Shown: positions 23,423-34,200 of the stretch, piece after piece
Numbering within the stretch: the stretch's first letter is position 1
Layout: every line of letters begins with the position of its first letter
Source: Ignelater luminosus
Lineage: Eukaryota; Arthropoda; Insecta; Coleoptera; Elateridae
Reading direction: 5' to 3'
DNA length: 64,000 nucleotides
NCBI GenBank assembly: GCA_011009095.1
Contig: VTPC01090547.1
Coordinates: 124,001-188,000, forward strand
Notes under the pieces: generated by a model
Database searches by the model: none
What the model was told of the DNA's origin: nothing
What the model saw: only the letters and a program-made list of their open reading frames with translations
Made by a program: the position numbers and the translations under genes

Positions 23423-23998
23423 TGCTCAACTCATCACCTTCAAAGTATTCTCCATTACACTTAATGCATTTGTCCAATCTGCAATTCCATTTTTGGAAAC
23501 ATTTTTTAAAACTCCTCTGTTGTAATGGCCGACAGCTCCTTCCTTGTTTTTTCTCGCCCCTTCCACGTCGTTAAAACGCTGTCCTTTTATGTCCCTCTTC
23601 ATTCACGGCAATAAAAAGAAGTTGCACGGAGCGAGATCATGCCATTCTTTGCCAAGAACTGGCGCATCGAGATGGCTGTGTGAGCAGGTACATCGTCATG
23701 GTGGAAAAACCAGTCCTTCGTTTACCACAGATTCAGTTTCTGCTGCGTTTTGCCCGAGCAGAAACCAAAATTTCACAGCCGCTTGCTGTTCACTTAGTCC
23801 GCCATGACAAAAAAAACGAGGAGCAAGCTAAACTGCTTTTAACAACAAAATTGACTGTGAGCAGACACGACCTTCCCAGGCGATGCCACTGAACTTGGAA
23901 AGAGTTGCTCGACGCTCGTCTAGCGGGAGAAATACGTACTATGGAATCCCCGTCCACCGCAGCTCTATTCCGGTTACTTTTGGGTACCCTCTCGTATT
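23409..23998 (-). mobile_element. Mariner transposase fragment with one putative terminal repeat
   Basis: Read on the minus strand, the right end (23998 downward) starts 'CGAGAGGGTACCCAAAAGTA', a plausible mariner terminal repeat. Decayed text follows, then 'TKDWFFHHDDVPAHTAISM' and 'QFLAKNGM' (second catalytic Asp motif, about 23660-23730). The last parts are 'KRDIKGQRFNDVEGARK' near 23540-23600 and 'FQKWNCRLDKCIKCNGEYFE' near 23440-23500. This is the typical C-terminal half of a mariner transposase. The N-terminal DNA-binding half is deleted between the terminal repeat and the catalytic core. Several frameshifts are present. The three plus-strand open frames at 23353-23892 are antisense shadows. 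Confidence 0.85.
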
Positions 23999-24062
23999 TA
24001 ACGGGTATAAAGAAGTGCCAATAACATGTTCACTTTTGCGATAAAATTTATTTTTAATTAGC

Positions 24063-24285
24063 TAGTCTTCTTACGACATTTTTAATTGTTTTTTAATTTT
24101 TGGTCTCATTTGTAACACTGAGCCGTGGAGTAAATCATCAATGTTACTCTCTAACCTTGTTTTGTTGTAAAGGTATACTTATCGTTATAACTGGAAAAGA
24201 CTTCTCTATCCAGTAAGCTGAGAAAAAGCTCTATTTAAGAAAAAAGTGGTCAACTAAAATTAATGTTTAATGTCGCAGTTTTATA
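24063..24285 (+). repeat. Diverged direct repeat, left copy, flanking LINE
   Basis: Shares ordered blocks with 25986-26142: 'GTCTTCTTAC', 'TTTTTGGTCTCATTTGTAAC', 'CTTCTCTATCCA' and 'CTGAGAAAAAG', then 'ATTTAAG'. The left copy has about 60 extra bases between the second and third blocks. Together the two copies bracket a non-LTR retrotransposon. Confidence 0.8.
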
Positions 24286-24289
24286 GAGT

Positions 24290-25989
24290 GAACACAGTTG
24301 AAGGGAAACGCGACAAACACTGTTTTACAAGGTTCTCAAAAATATGCGCACTAATAATGATGACTGTCCACTTAATTTTGTTAAAGATAGCGATGGAAAC
24401 ATTCTCAATAAATCAACCAAAATTGTGGAGAGGTGGCACTAATATTTCTGGGAACTTCTAAATGGAGAAAGCGAGCCCTAGATAGAACACGAAAACGAAC
24501 AGGTGCAAGAGCAGGCAGACCAATTAGAAAATGTGGGAATGGAACCTCCAAGTCTTGATGAGCTTCTGCAAGCGATATTAAAAGTAAAACTAGGAAAGGA
24601 GACTGGTGATGATGGATTAACTCCTAAAATGGTCAAGTTTAGGAGCAGTGGAAGATGTTCCACAGGCTTGCACTATCCCCAAGGATTGGGAGCTGTTTGT
24701 TGTAGTTCCTCTGTTCAAGAAGGGCGATAACAGAATATATAGAAATCACTGTGGTATATCTTTACTTAGCGTCCCGGGTAAGATTTCCGGTAACAAACTT
24801 ACAAGCCCATTTAAAAGAGAGATTGGAAGAAGTGCAGTGTGTTGTCAGACCAAACAGGAGAACCCAAGATGCTACTTTCGTTGTGAGGCAAGCGGCAGAG
24901 AAGGCCATCGAGTATGAGAAAAATGTGCGCCTCTGATTCATTGACTTAGAAAAGGCTTTTGACAGGATGCCATTTAGGTCAATCTTGAATGCTCTTGATG
25001 AATTTGAAGTTCCACGAAGCGTAACTAGAAGAGTAAAAAGCTTTTACAAAGAATGTAGGAACATAGTAGGGACCCACCACTGTTCCTCCTCAGAGTTCAG
25101 TACCAAGGCAGGCGTTCGGCAGGGGGATATTTTCAGCCCCCTTTGCGCTGGTGATAGACCTAGCCTTGAAAAACTGCAGGGAATTTAAAAGATAAATTAG
25201 AAAACTGGAAACTGGAAACTGAACACTGTCTTAATTAATTTCTTTATACATGCCGTTGATACAATAATAAGAAGCTCCAGTTCAATTTAAATCTTCTAGT
25301 GATGGCTTTCGAGAACCTTGACTTAGCTGTCAGTCGCAACGAGACTAAAACTATGATGATATCGAGAAAGCCCAAGCACCACAGTGTGAAGGTTCATGGC
25401 GAGATGCTGAAACAGGTTCAGGAGTTCAAATATTTTGTAGTAATGATAAGTAAAACTTACTCGGGGACTAAACTTGCGGGAGGATGCTTCGAGCGGTAAC
25501 TAGCAAATTCTTAAGGAAGCAGGAGGTGAGTGAACAGACTAAGATGGCAGTCTTTACGTCTACCTACCCAATTCTCACTTTTGGCAGCGGGAGCTGAGCC
25601 GTGAACAGTATGGTAGAAATCGGGCTCTAGACTGCAGAGATGAGGTACCTGAAAAAACCAAAAGGGACATAATCGAGAACACGATCATCAGAGCGTCTCT
25701 TGCAACAGAGCCACTGGTAGACCGTGTCAAGTCGCAGTTAAGCTGGTTTATTACGTTCAGAGGATGCCCGGCTCTAGGTACCCGCTAGGGGCACTAGTGG
25801 CAAGGCCAGAAGGAAGAAGACCATGCGAAAGAAGAAGGACAACCTGGGATGACAACATGCCTCAGAAAAATAAGCTGCATTTGGAGGCTAGTGGCCCAGC
25901 TGGCTTGAGACCTTACAGGATGGAAATGCTTTTGCCAACCCTCTACACCAGTTGGTAGACGAGGGCAGGACTAAGTAAGTAAGTAAGTG
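24290..25989 (+). mobile_element. Non-LTR retrotransposon (LINE), 5'-truncated, RT to C-terminus with TAAG tail
   Basis: Plus-strand blocks in order are 'VKDSDGNIL' relics and 'YFWELLNGES' near 24380-24470; 'SLDELLQAILKVKLGKETGD' (24550-24610); 'IPKDWELFVVVPLFKKGDN' (24675-24730); 'LISLLSVPGK'-like text; and 'RPNRRTQDATFVVRQ' (24850). 'FIDLEKAFDRMPF' follows at 24935-24980 with the first catalytic Asp, then 'VRQGDIFSPL' (25110) and 'VSRNETKTMMISRK' (25330). The C-terminus has 'FLRKQEVSEQTKMAVFTSTY' and ends with a basic segment containing 'RRTTWDDNMPQ' near 25850. The copy ends in a short (TAAG)n tail at 25971-25989. The YADD box is not intact and there are many frameshifts. The endonuclease is missing, as expected for a 5'-truncated insertion. 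Confidence 0.9.
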
Positions 25990-26142
25990 GTCTTCTTACA
26001 TTTTAAATTTTGTTTAGTTTTTGGTCTCATTTGTAACACTCGACTTGTTTTTTTGCAAAGGCTTCTCTATCCAATAAACTGAGAAAAAGTGTAGCGCTCC
26101 ATTTAAGGAAAAATTGGCCAAGTGAAGAAATGTTACAGTTTT
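25986..26142 (+). repeat. Diverged direct repeat, right copy, flanking LINE
   Basis: Right partner of 24063-24285. It begins directly at the LINE's TAAG tail, which suggests the duplication boundary coincides with the insertion point. Confidence 0.8.
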
Positions 26143-26254
26143 TGAAAATAACCTTTTTTATATATATTGCGACAACACAAGAGGAAATGCAGCAACCAAA
26201 ACTAAACGGAGGACGCTACAGAGTTCTGAGAACAGTTTTGGAAGCTAAATACTA

Positions 26255-27252
26255 TACAGGGTGATTCCAAAACAAAGGGTATCCTTTTAATAAGTGATAA
26301 GTGAGGCTAAAAGAAGTGGCTCCGTGAAAGTTGAAAATTTTGACAATTTTCCTAAATATTAAAAACTGAAGCCGTCTCTGGTTAGACAAAGAAAAGTGTT
26401 TCTTGTATTGTCGCCTTAAAAAGTGAAAGTTAAGGAGATTTACGGTGTTTTTAAACCCTTGTAGTGCAAGAACGAGAATTTACCAGACATGCCTATTTTC
26501 TTGGAACTAATAGTGCAGCTGTAGTAGCACAATGAACAATAAATGCCATCATAAGCTACCCCCTGGACATTTTACAACTTTTCCTTCTTAAATCTGAAGT
26601 ATGTTTAACATGCAGAGTTGTTGTAATTCGTTAAAACAGTAAAAAAATAATAACAAAATCTATGTTACGAACAATTAGACTCCAGTCTCACAAGCAACAT
26701 TTTAATCCCTTATTATTATTTAGTCACATGAATAGGAAACATTTTAAATGGCAATGGACTACACATACTACTTGAATGAAACATGCGTATGGAAGGTACT
26801 ACTAACTATCACCTTTGTATTTAATTCAGTTTAATAAATTCAACCAATTTTTATTTATGTAGCATAATGCTTATTGAAGTTTTTGGTTCTTCAGAAGTTT
26901 ACAGAAAAAAATCACCAACAGTAAAATTTTAATATTTTTCCCTTTACAGATTAAAAAGTAAAAGTTCCTACTGGTTATTTATGGCATTGTAGAAACCAGA
27001 TAAACTATTATACCCTTCACATAAATAGCAAGAACTACCTGCCAATGACAAGGACAGTCAGTCAACCCCTATCGATTTTTGCCTAAGTAAAAGTATGAGA
27101 GCAGGACTGGCTTGGCTTAGCGATTAAACTTCAATCGTATTTTTCTCGGAAACTATGCAATTTTTACCTACCGTTTTTTATCGCAAATGTATGTACTATC
27201 ACACTGCTATCCACCTTTAAGAGGGTACCCTTTATTTCGGAATCACCCTGTA
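26255..27252. mobile_element. 998 bp non-autonomous element with TACAGGGTGATTCC termini
   Basis: The left end 'TACAGGGTGATTCCAAAACA' and the right end, read in reverse complement 'TACAGGGTGATTCCGAAATA', form inverted repeats. Similarity extends to about 35-40 bp (AAAGGGTA, then a CCTTTTAA/CCTCTTAA block). TA dinucleotides flank both sides (26253-26254 and 27253-27254). No transposase motif is present in any frame. It shares only the first nine terminal bases clearly with the foldback at 16008, so the two may be mobilised by related Tc1/mariner-type enzymes. Confidence 0.85.
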
Positions 27253-29589
27253 TAAAAATGTCAATAATTGAAACCAAAACTGATTGAATTGTATCTCATA
27301 GAGATTAAAACGTAATTTAGTCGTTATCGTAGATTATGCTTTTCTATAATTTATTAAAAAAATAAATGTGAACACAAGCACAATTACCGATTATTTTAGC
27401 GGAATTTCTATGTAAATTCTGTGCAGCAAGAAATTTATGTGCTTTAGGGCCAGTTTCGGCCGTTAAGCTAATGAGACGACTAAATACCTTAGGGTACCTC
27501 GTCATCGGGGTGCGCGAAAATCAATTCAAAAATGAAATTATTTTACTTTTTAGAATCTATGAAGTTATACAAACAGGGTGGTTCTAAAATAGAAAGCTTA
27601 ATTCTGGTTGTACAGAGTGTCAAAGGTTATTGTCGCTAACTATTTTTTTTTAAATCTCACGAACAGTTTGAGATGAAACATATAAAACAAGAATTTAAAA
27701 AGTTAAACTACCAACTATATTTCAAAAACCTTACATGAATGATTTTCACTTATATAGCAGTATAAATATGTATGCACGTTACATCTGTAAAATCAAACTT
27801 TAAACTGGGCATACAGATTGTGTGATGTATTTTAGTTTTGATACAAAATAGCAGTTTGTAATTTTATTAAAGCTTCCGCCCTTTTTCTTGTGTCTACTAC
27901 CGGCACGTAAACCTAACTACAAAGTGTTACAAAGAAACGCTACCTAGATATCCGCTTTAATTGAATTCTTTTACGCCCGAATAAAGATGTAATCATTGCA
28001 ATATAGATGAAAAGTTTATAACTGCAACAAAGTTAAAGTGCTTACAATTCCTATACCTGTAAGTATTCTCAAATTCAGCTTAAATTCAGCATCGTGTTTT
28101 TACTGAAAATGGACACGAACAGACGTAATTACTTTTTCACGCGTCCCATGATATTCATTTACGTAGCTTTCCCAACTTTTTCGTTTATTACAATTGATAC
28201 AAAAAATCATTAGCGGAAAATGGATTCGTGTGATGCGAAAATAAAAATTCTAGAGATTCATTTTAATATTATTTCGAAATAGAGTTTAATGTGTAAACGG
28301 GAATGTTTACAAATCGTCAAAAAACCGTTGACGCTCCCTATGTTTATTATTTTCAGTAAACTTCCGAAAACTTCGTTAGTCGTGAGCGCAGCTTGCTGCT
28401 ACATACCGTAATAATTCAGGGTCGCCTTCATATTACGCAGTGGAAAGAGGGGTTTTCGTGGAGACTCTGTAGGTCGTTAAGAACACCTCAGATGTTACAT
28501 TTCGGTTAAAAGCTGCCCACAAAGAAGGGTCAGATTTCAACTAGTACTACTATTCCCTTTGCGTGTCTTAAGCTTCTGCTTTGATAACTAATTGTAATCT
28601 TTCTTTACCCATCCATGTAATCTAAAAGATAATTTTCCGGAAGCTATGCGAACGAATTCGATCTCGCATAGGGGTTGCCGGCGTTTGGGTTTCCGTGAAA
28701 CTACCGAAATCGTTTTACAGTTCATATGCAAATGTAAATTTAAAATTATAATTCTCATTAAAAAATTTTACACAGCAACACGGCTGTTTTATTCAAGTGG
28801 AAAACCTACACGTAGAAGTGGAAAAATGAGGAAAGTTTTTTCACTTTGTCGCAATTCTTTTGCGCACATTTAATCTACCCTATTTTACAGAAATTTATTT
28901 CGCAGTAGAGGGTGTTCAAATTAAAAGCCACGTGAGAATTATGGATTATTTTAAAGGTTCTTTGGCTGTTTAATTACGAACACTTACGAGTATTTAAGTA
29001 ATAATGAGCAGAGGTTCATAAATATGGAGCAAAAACATGATATGCCAAATTAACTTTTCACCCACCTGGTGAACTTCCACGAACTTTATGTTTCTATATA
29101 TAGGTATAAAGGAGAAAATAAAGAGAAAAATATTAAATTTCAATTAGTAAAATTATTATTTTTAAAAAGAGTCAGTGATAATTTTTTTATTTTTTTATTA
29201 CAAAAAACTTGCCGCTTTGAATTTATCGGGTTACGTACAATTAATTAGCTATAGATAGCTGTTATAACTTTGTGTTACATAGAATTGAACGCTAACAAAG
29301 CATTTTGTGTTGACACAAGTATTTTATACTAAGACTTCTGAGTGAAATAAATGTACAGTCAAAACTTTTCAGTGTGAATTAACGAAAATTTCAGATTATT
29401 ATGCATTTTATTTATTTTACTTCTTGATATACAAATAACAAACTTTTACTGCCAATAATCTTTGCTGGTATTTTTATAAAAGAGACTTTTATTTTAGATC
29501 AACAATAGTACAAGTACATCTTACATACAGGGTATCTCTAGAAAGACAAGAAAATGATAACTATTATTGTTTATTACAAATCTGTAAAT
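27253..29589. other. AT-rich intron, nothing firmly recognised
   Basis: A single 'ACAGGGTGGTTCTAAAATAG' at about 27573 looks like another terminal repeat of the same broad type without a partner. A more GC-balanced patch at 28370-28890 holds a 75-codon open frame (28646-28873) with no motif and no exon-like boundaries. Confidence 0.4.
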
Positions 29590-30129
29590 TTCTACATAAT
29601 AGAAAGGTGTATGGCAAGAGTTGTAACTATCAAAGTTTAAAGATGTACCGATCGTGTAAAGTAAATCCAGTCCATCTCCGTTACGTTTGTCGACAAATTA
29701 CAATGTCAAATACAGGACAACCTATTTCGGAAATGCTTAACCAGCCTTATATCTATTATTTTAGATTTTCGGTGATCAACCACCAAAGTGGAAACGAAAG
29801 AAGAAAGAGAAAGTTGGAGAAAGAAAGGGGAGGACTATATCCATTATTAGATCGATAGAGGCTGAAAAAAGAAGAAGAAGAAGAAGAACCAGGACAAAAA
29901 ATGGGTTCCTCATATGTTTTGGGCAACTGCAGAAATATTTCAAGCAGCGCAGACAAAGAAATCTATTTGCAATTTGGAGTGCCAATGTTGTGGAGAGAAC
30001 TTACTAACCATGAAAGTGTTACGTTTGTGTTAGTAAGACTTTTGGTTTTAATAGCAAAAGCAAAAGAAATATACAATAGGCAGATGTTCCCTCTGTAGCA
30101 AAACCCGTATTGCTCTCTGTCGAGTTACT
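29590..30129 (+). other. Possible N-terminal part of the unclassified coding repeat
   Basis: Open pieces at 29607-29858 and 29901-30098 are separated by a purine-rich (GAA)n run near 29868-29888. They precede the recognisable relic at 30130 on the same strand. I cannot match them to a family; they are placed here only because of continuity. Confidence 0.3.
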
Positions 30130-31060
30130 ATATCAATAGAAGATGAACTGAATGACCTTGTTAGAGACTTGCAACTGTCTAAATAAAAAGTTGAATTACT
30201 TAGTTTTCATTTATAGCAATGGAGGTTGTTGGCTTATAATACAAGAATAAGCGTTTACAGGTTACAAAAGATGAATTTATTTTTGCCATGACATAAAAGG
30301 TCTTTTTAAAAGATGAACCAACCATATAACCCAGAAGAGTGGCGTTTATTTGTAGATTCTTCTAAAGCAAGCTTGAAATCTGTGCTGTTACATAACGGAA
30401 AGCAAAACTCCCCTATTCCTAATTGACCACGCTGTAAATAGCAAGGAATGTTATAAAACCATGTCATAATTGGAAGTGTATGGAGATTTGAAAGTAACAG
30501 GTTTACAAGGTGGATATACAAAGTATTGCTGTTTTTTATGTTTATGGGACGTTACGTTAAGAAAGACTGGCCTGTCAGAAATGACTATGTGCCTGGACAA
30601 TTGAATATACAAAACACGTCCTTCACATCAAATTGAGGCTTAACAAGAATTTTGTAAAGGCACTAGACAAAACAGGAGTTGCATTCAAATATATGCAAAA
30701 GTTTTTTCCCAGTCTTTCTAAAGCTAAACTTAGAAAGCATATTTGTAGGCCCACAATTAAGAAAAGTGCTTAAAAATGAGAAGTTTGAAAACTGTCTATC
30801 CAACTATGAGCGAATCGTTTCTGATTTATTGCTTAATTACCATAAGATGGGAGGCAATATGGCTTTTCTTACATTTTCATCTTGATTTCTTTTCTGAGAA
30901 TTTAGTCAGTCAGCGACGAATATGGTGAGCGTTTACATCAAGATTTAAAAAAATTTGAGCAACGATATCAAAGGTTTTTGAGACCAAAATATGTTAGGGG
31001 TCTACTGTTGGTTCATTTTAAGGAAAACGAATGCTAGCAGTTATAAAAAGCAGGCTAAAG
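30130..31060 (+). pseudogene. Relic of a repeat-derived protein of unknown class
   Basis: The plus-strand pieces, across frames, are 'ELNDLVRDLQLSK' (30145-30185), 'YNPEEWRLFVDSSKASLKSV' (30320-30380), 'YGDLKVTGLQGGYTKYCCFL' (30480-30540), 'FVGPQLRKVLKNEKFENCLS' (30740-30800), 'NYERIVSDLLLNYHKMGG' (30800-30855) and 'EYGERLHQDLKKFEQRY' (30915-30970). I recall this block order from multi-copy uncharacterised proteins in aphid and cnidarian genomes, which behave like a transposable-element product, but I know no established enzymatic function. Here it is disrupted by many frameshifts and stops. The terminal block with YCW is degraded. It is unrelated in wording to the Transib-like copies. Confidence 0.6.
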
Positions 31061-32139
31061 TTAATCATTTCTAATCTTTCAGTTTCATAATCCTCTTTTC
31101 TTTATAACATAATTATAATACATATTTCAAAAATGTGACGTGACTTCAAATTTCAATTGAGCAGACTAAAATTCTTTATATTCAAGCCTTTTTAGTCTTG
31201 GATACAAAGTCTTGTAAACTAGTGCTTTTTTCCTTAGAAAATCTGCCGTGATATTTTTACCAATGATGTTTTAAATTCTAAAAAGCCTTTTAACGAAACA
31301 TTTGTCCATTAGTTTGACTAGTTTATTTAAATAATTTAACAGGAAAGAAATTTAAAGGTATAGTAGAGTACATCTTTGTGGCTGTCTCTATATTACTGCT
31401 ACATACTTTTCCCTGAAATATGAAAATATAGCTCATTCTTTATTTAAATTTGTGTTTCTGCTTTTCGTAGACCTGCTTTATATGAAATAATTTACGATAC
31501 GCGGTAGCGTACGCATAGTATTCTGTTGGACGTTAAAATGCTAAAAGTATTTCCGGGATGCTTCTGCCTTGAGACTTTATTTTAGGGTAAATGAATGAAT
31601 ATATATTACAGGTCGCTATAAACTTGTCATATTCTTACTTTGTTAGGGATTCTCAAAGATTGTAATAAAATATCAAGTTGCTTGTATTATCATGTTTATT
31701 AAGTAATAATAATTAGGTAACTATTATGTAAATACAAAGCAATTTATTCTCATTCTTACATTCGAAAACCAACGTAGCATGATAAATCTGTTTCGTCTAG
31801 TTGAACTGTAATAATTATTTACAGTTTAAATATTTAAATTTTTTTTATGTAGCAATATGACTTAATATAAATAACTGCAAACCAATAATTACAAATAGGC
31901 TCAATAGCAGTTGCCTACTGTATAATTTTTTTGAAATTAATATTAGCGAAAGGCTACTTTAGTTAGATCAAGAAGCTGGTTAGATAAGTAACCACCTAAC
32001 AACAAGAGAAGACAGTAGCTTGCCCAATTGGGAAAAATGTAGATTTCGCAAATTTTCGAATTGATATATTTCAAGAACCAGTAGACTGTTTTCAGAATAT
32101 TTAGATATATTAGTATCGTGCCAAGTCTGCTTCTGCTAT
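31061..32139. other. AT-rich intron, nothing recognised
   Basis: No motif, terminal repeat or RNA gene seen. Confidence 0.4.
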
Positions 32140-34200
32140 CTAGAGGGTATTACATTGGGTGCATGTATACCTCTGGAAAGCAAAAACGAGCGTCAAACCT
32201 ACTTCCACTCAAATTTGATAAATCTCGAAGAATTACAAAAATACCAACAAAACCAAAAAAATATCAAACATTCGCTGATCGCTACAAGAATTGCAAATTA
32301 TGTGCATTTAAAGCTTTATATACACGGGATCAGAACCAAAGATACGGAAGTGTTTCAAGAATTAGTAGCATATAACACGAACATCGCGGCTCTTACAGAG
32401 ACGAAAAAGAAAGAAGAAGGAATCTATAGTTGAGTCGATAAAGGAAACAGGGCAAAAGCGAAAACATTGGAACATTGAAAACATTGGAACATTGAAAACT
32501 GGTCTGTGATAAATTAAAGAAAAATTTTTTGGAAAATTAGAAGAGGTAATAATACCTTGGGAAACATGAAACACATACTCCTATTGGATGATTTTAATGG
32601 ACGAAATGGCAGAATTCGGTCAATGACCATGGTACATAGCTGACAGAACTGTGCCAGCAACATTCACTAAAAATACAAAACGGATTTTCCCTACATAAAG
32701 AAATTCCTAAATATACATGGGAACAAAAACCAAAAACCTGAAGTCCATTATTGATTACTGTATAACCAAGCAACAGTCGCAAACAAAGATTATGGATGTC
32801 ATAGCGAAAAGAGAAGCATTATGCAGATCAGACCATTATTTAGTTAAAATCGTAGCTTACATCACACATAAATATAAGAACACAGAACACACTAAAAATG
32901 CAGGTACAAACTCAGACAAACAGTACAGGTAGCCAACATAAAACCTAGACAGTTTTTTGATATGAATGAAGGCTAGCCAAAAAGCTTAAAAATGAGCCTG
33001 TAGGTACACCATAAGAGATGTACAACACCCAAAAAACATATCTGCATGGGGCAGCAAAAGAGGTCTTAAGAGAAAACAACATAAACGAAATAAATAGAAA
33101 CTACTGATGGATTGAAGAATTGGAAGATCTAGTGAAGCAAAAGAAAGAAGTGGCTAACTACTAAAGACCCTAAAGATACTGTTACATAGTAAATAGGTAG
33201 CAAAAGAGAAAAACGGACACTGGGAAAGAAAAAGTAATAAAATCGCTCTAAGTCAAGGATAGACTCGAAAACGATAAGAACGTTAAAAATAAATAGAAAA
33301 CAAAGAGTGACGATCGACCCGATTGATAAAAAAAGTGGAAAGTTTACGATAAGTACTTGTTGGCAGAGAAGAGAGACGAATTTAAAAATGTTCACTATGA
33401 CCAAGGAAATTAGCTTTTCACTATGGAGCAAATCAAGAAATCATTGAAACAAATGAAAAATAACAAGTCATCCGGTCCTGGTGGTATATCCGTGGAATTC
33501 CTTAAATATGCTGCTGTACTAGAAAACCTAACATTAATCTTTAACAAGTGTCTAAAACGACAAGAGTTACCAACTGAATAGAAAATTGCTCATATTAATA
33601 CTAAGTATATACAAGAAAGACTGTAGCAACTATTGGGGTTTTAGTGTAGTAGCTTCCACAAATAGACCATATGGCAGATTTTTAAGAGATAAAATAGAAA
33701 ATCCGTTCGAAGAATGGAAGGATCAGAGCTGCTTTAGAACAAGAAGATTGTGCGTCGACAACTTATTTTGCATAAAACAACTAATGGAAGTATCACTAGC
33801 TTATGGTAATCAATTATATCTGGTGTTTATTGACCTACGAGAGGCATACGATAATGTCTCTATTAACAAACTTTGGGACAATCTGAAACAAAACAGAATA
33901 CATCAACGGTATATAAATGCAGCGAAAAACTTCTATAGAGAAAACATAAGCTGCGTCAAGACAGTATAAGGATATTCAGAATACTTGAAGTAAATAAAAT
34001 TCTGAGATAAGGGTGCTGTCTGTCTCCCACCATCTTTAAGATTTATCTGAACTCAGCTTTAAAACAAAAAGGATCAAAGAAATAATGAATATAGAAACAT
34101 CACTTACAGACGCTATAGAAAGAAGACAATTTTCTTGATACTCAATCAAGAAAGCCGAAACAAAGTAGCACATGGCTGGCAAAAAGTTTGCAATGGCATA
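32140..34200 (+). mobile_element. Non-LTR retrotransposon (LINE) fragment, endonuclease and RT
   Basis: The order on the plus strand is an endonuclease N-terminal block 'YNTNIAALTETKKKEEG' (32370-32425). Then come an endonuclease C-terminal part with 'NLKSIIDYCI' and 'ALCRSDHYLVKI' (32735-32860), a basic linker, and the RT start 'IKKSLKQMKNNKSSGPGGIS' (33430-33495). 'SCFRTRRLCVDNLFCIKQLM' and 'YLVFIDLREAYDNVSINKLW' follow at 33725-33880, where the Asp in FIDL is the first catalytic residue. After 33970 the text degrades to 'CCLSPTIFKIYLN'-like remains (QGC-LSP motif) and is lost by about 34200. The YADD box and C-terminus are not visible. The 127-codon piece at 33586-33969 is its best preserved part. 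This copy keeps more endonuclease than the others. Confidence 0.88.

Noticed and set aside
23353..23892. Plus-strand frames of 70-87 codons
   Set aside because: Antisense to the mariner relic, whose minus-strand motifs explain the sequence.
33129..33431. 100-codon hydrophobic minus-strand frame resembling a membrane protein
   Set aside because: Antisense to the linker of the LINE at 32140-34200.
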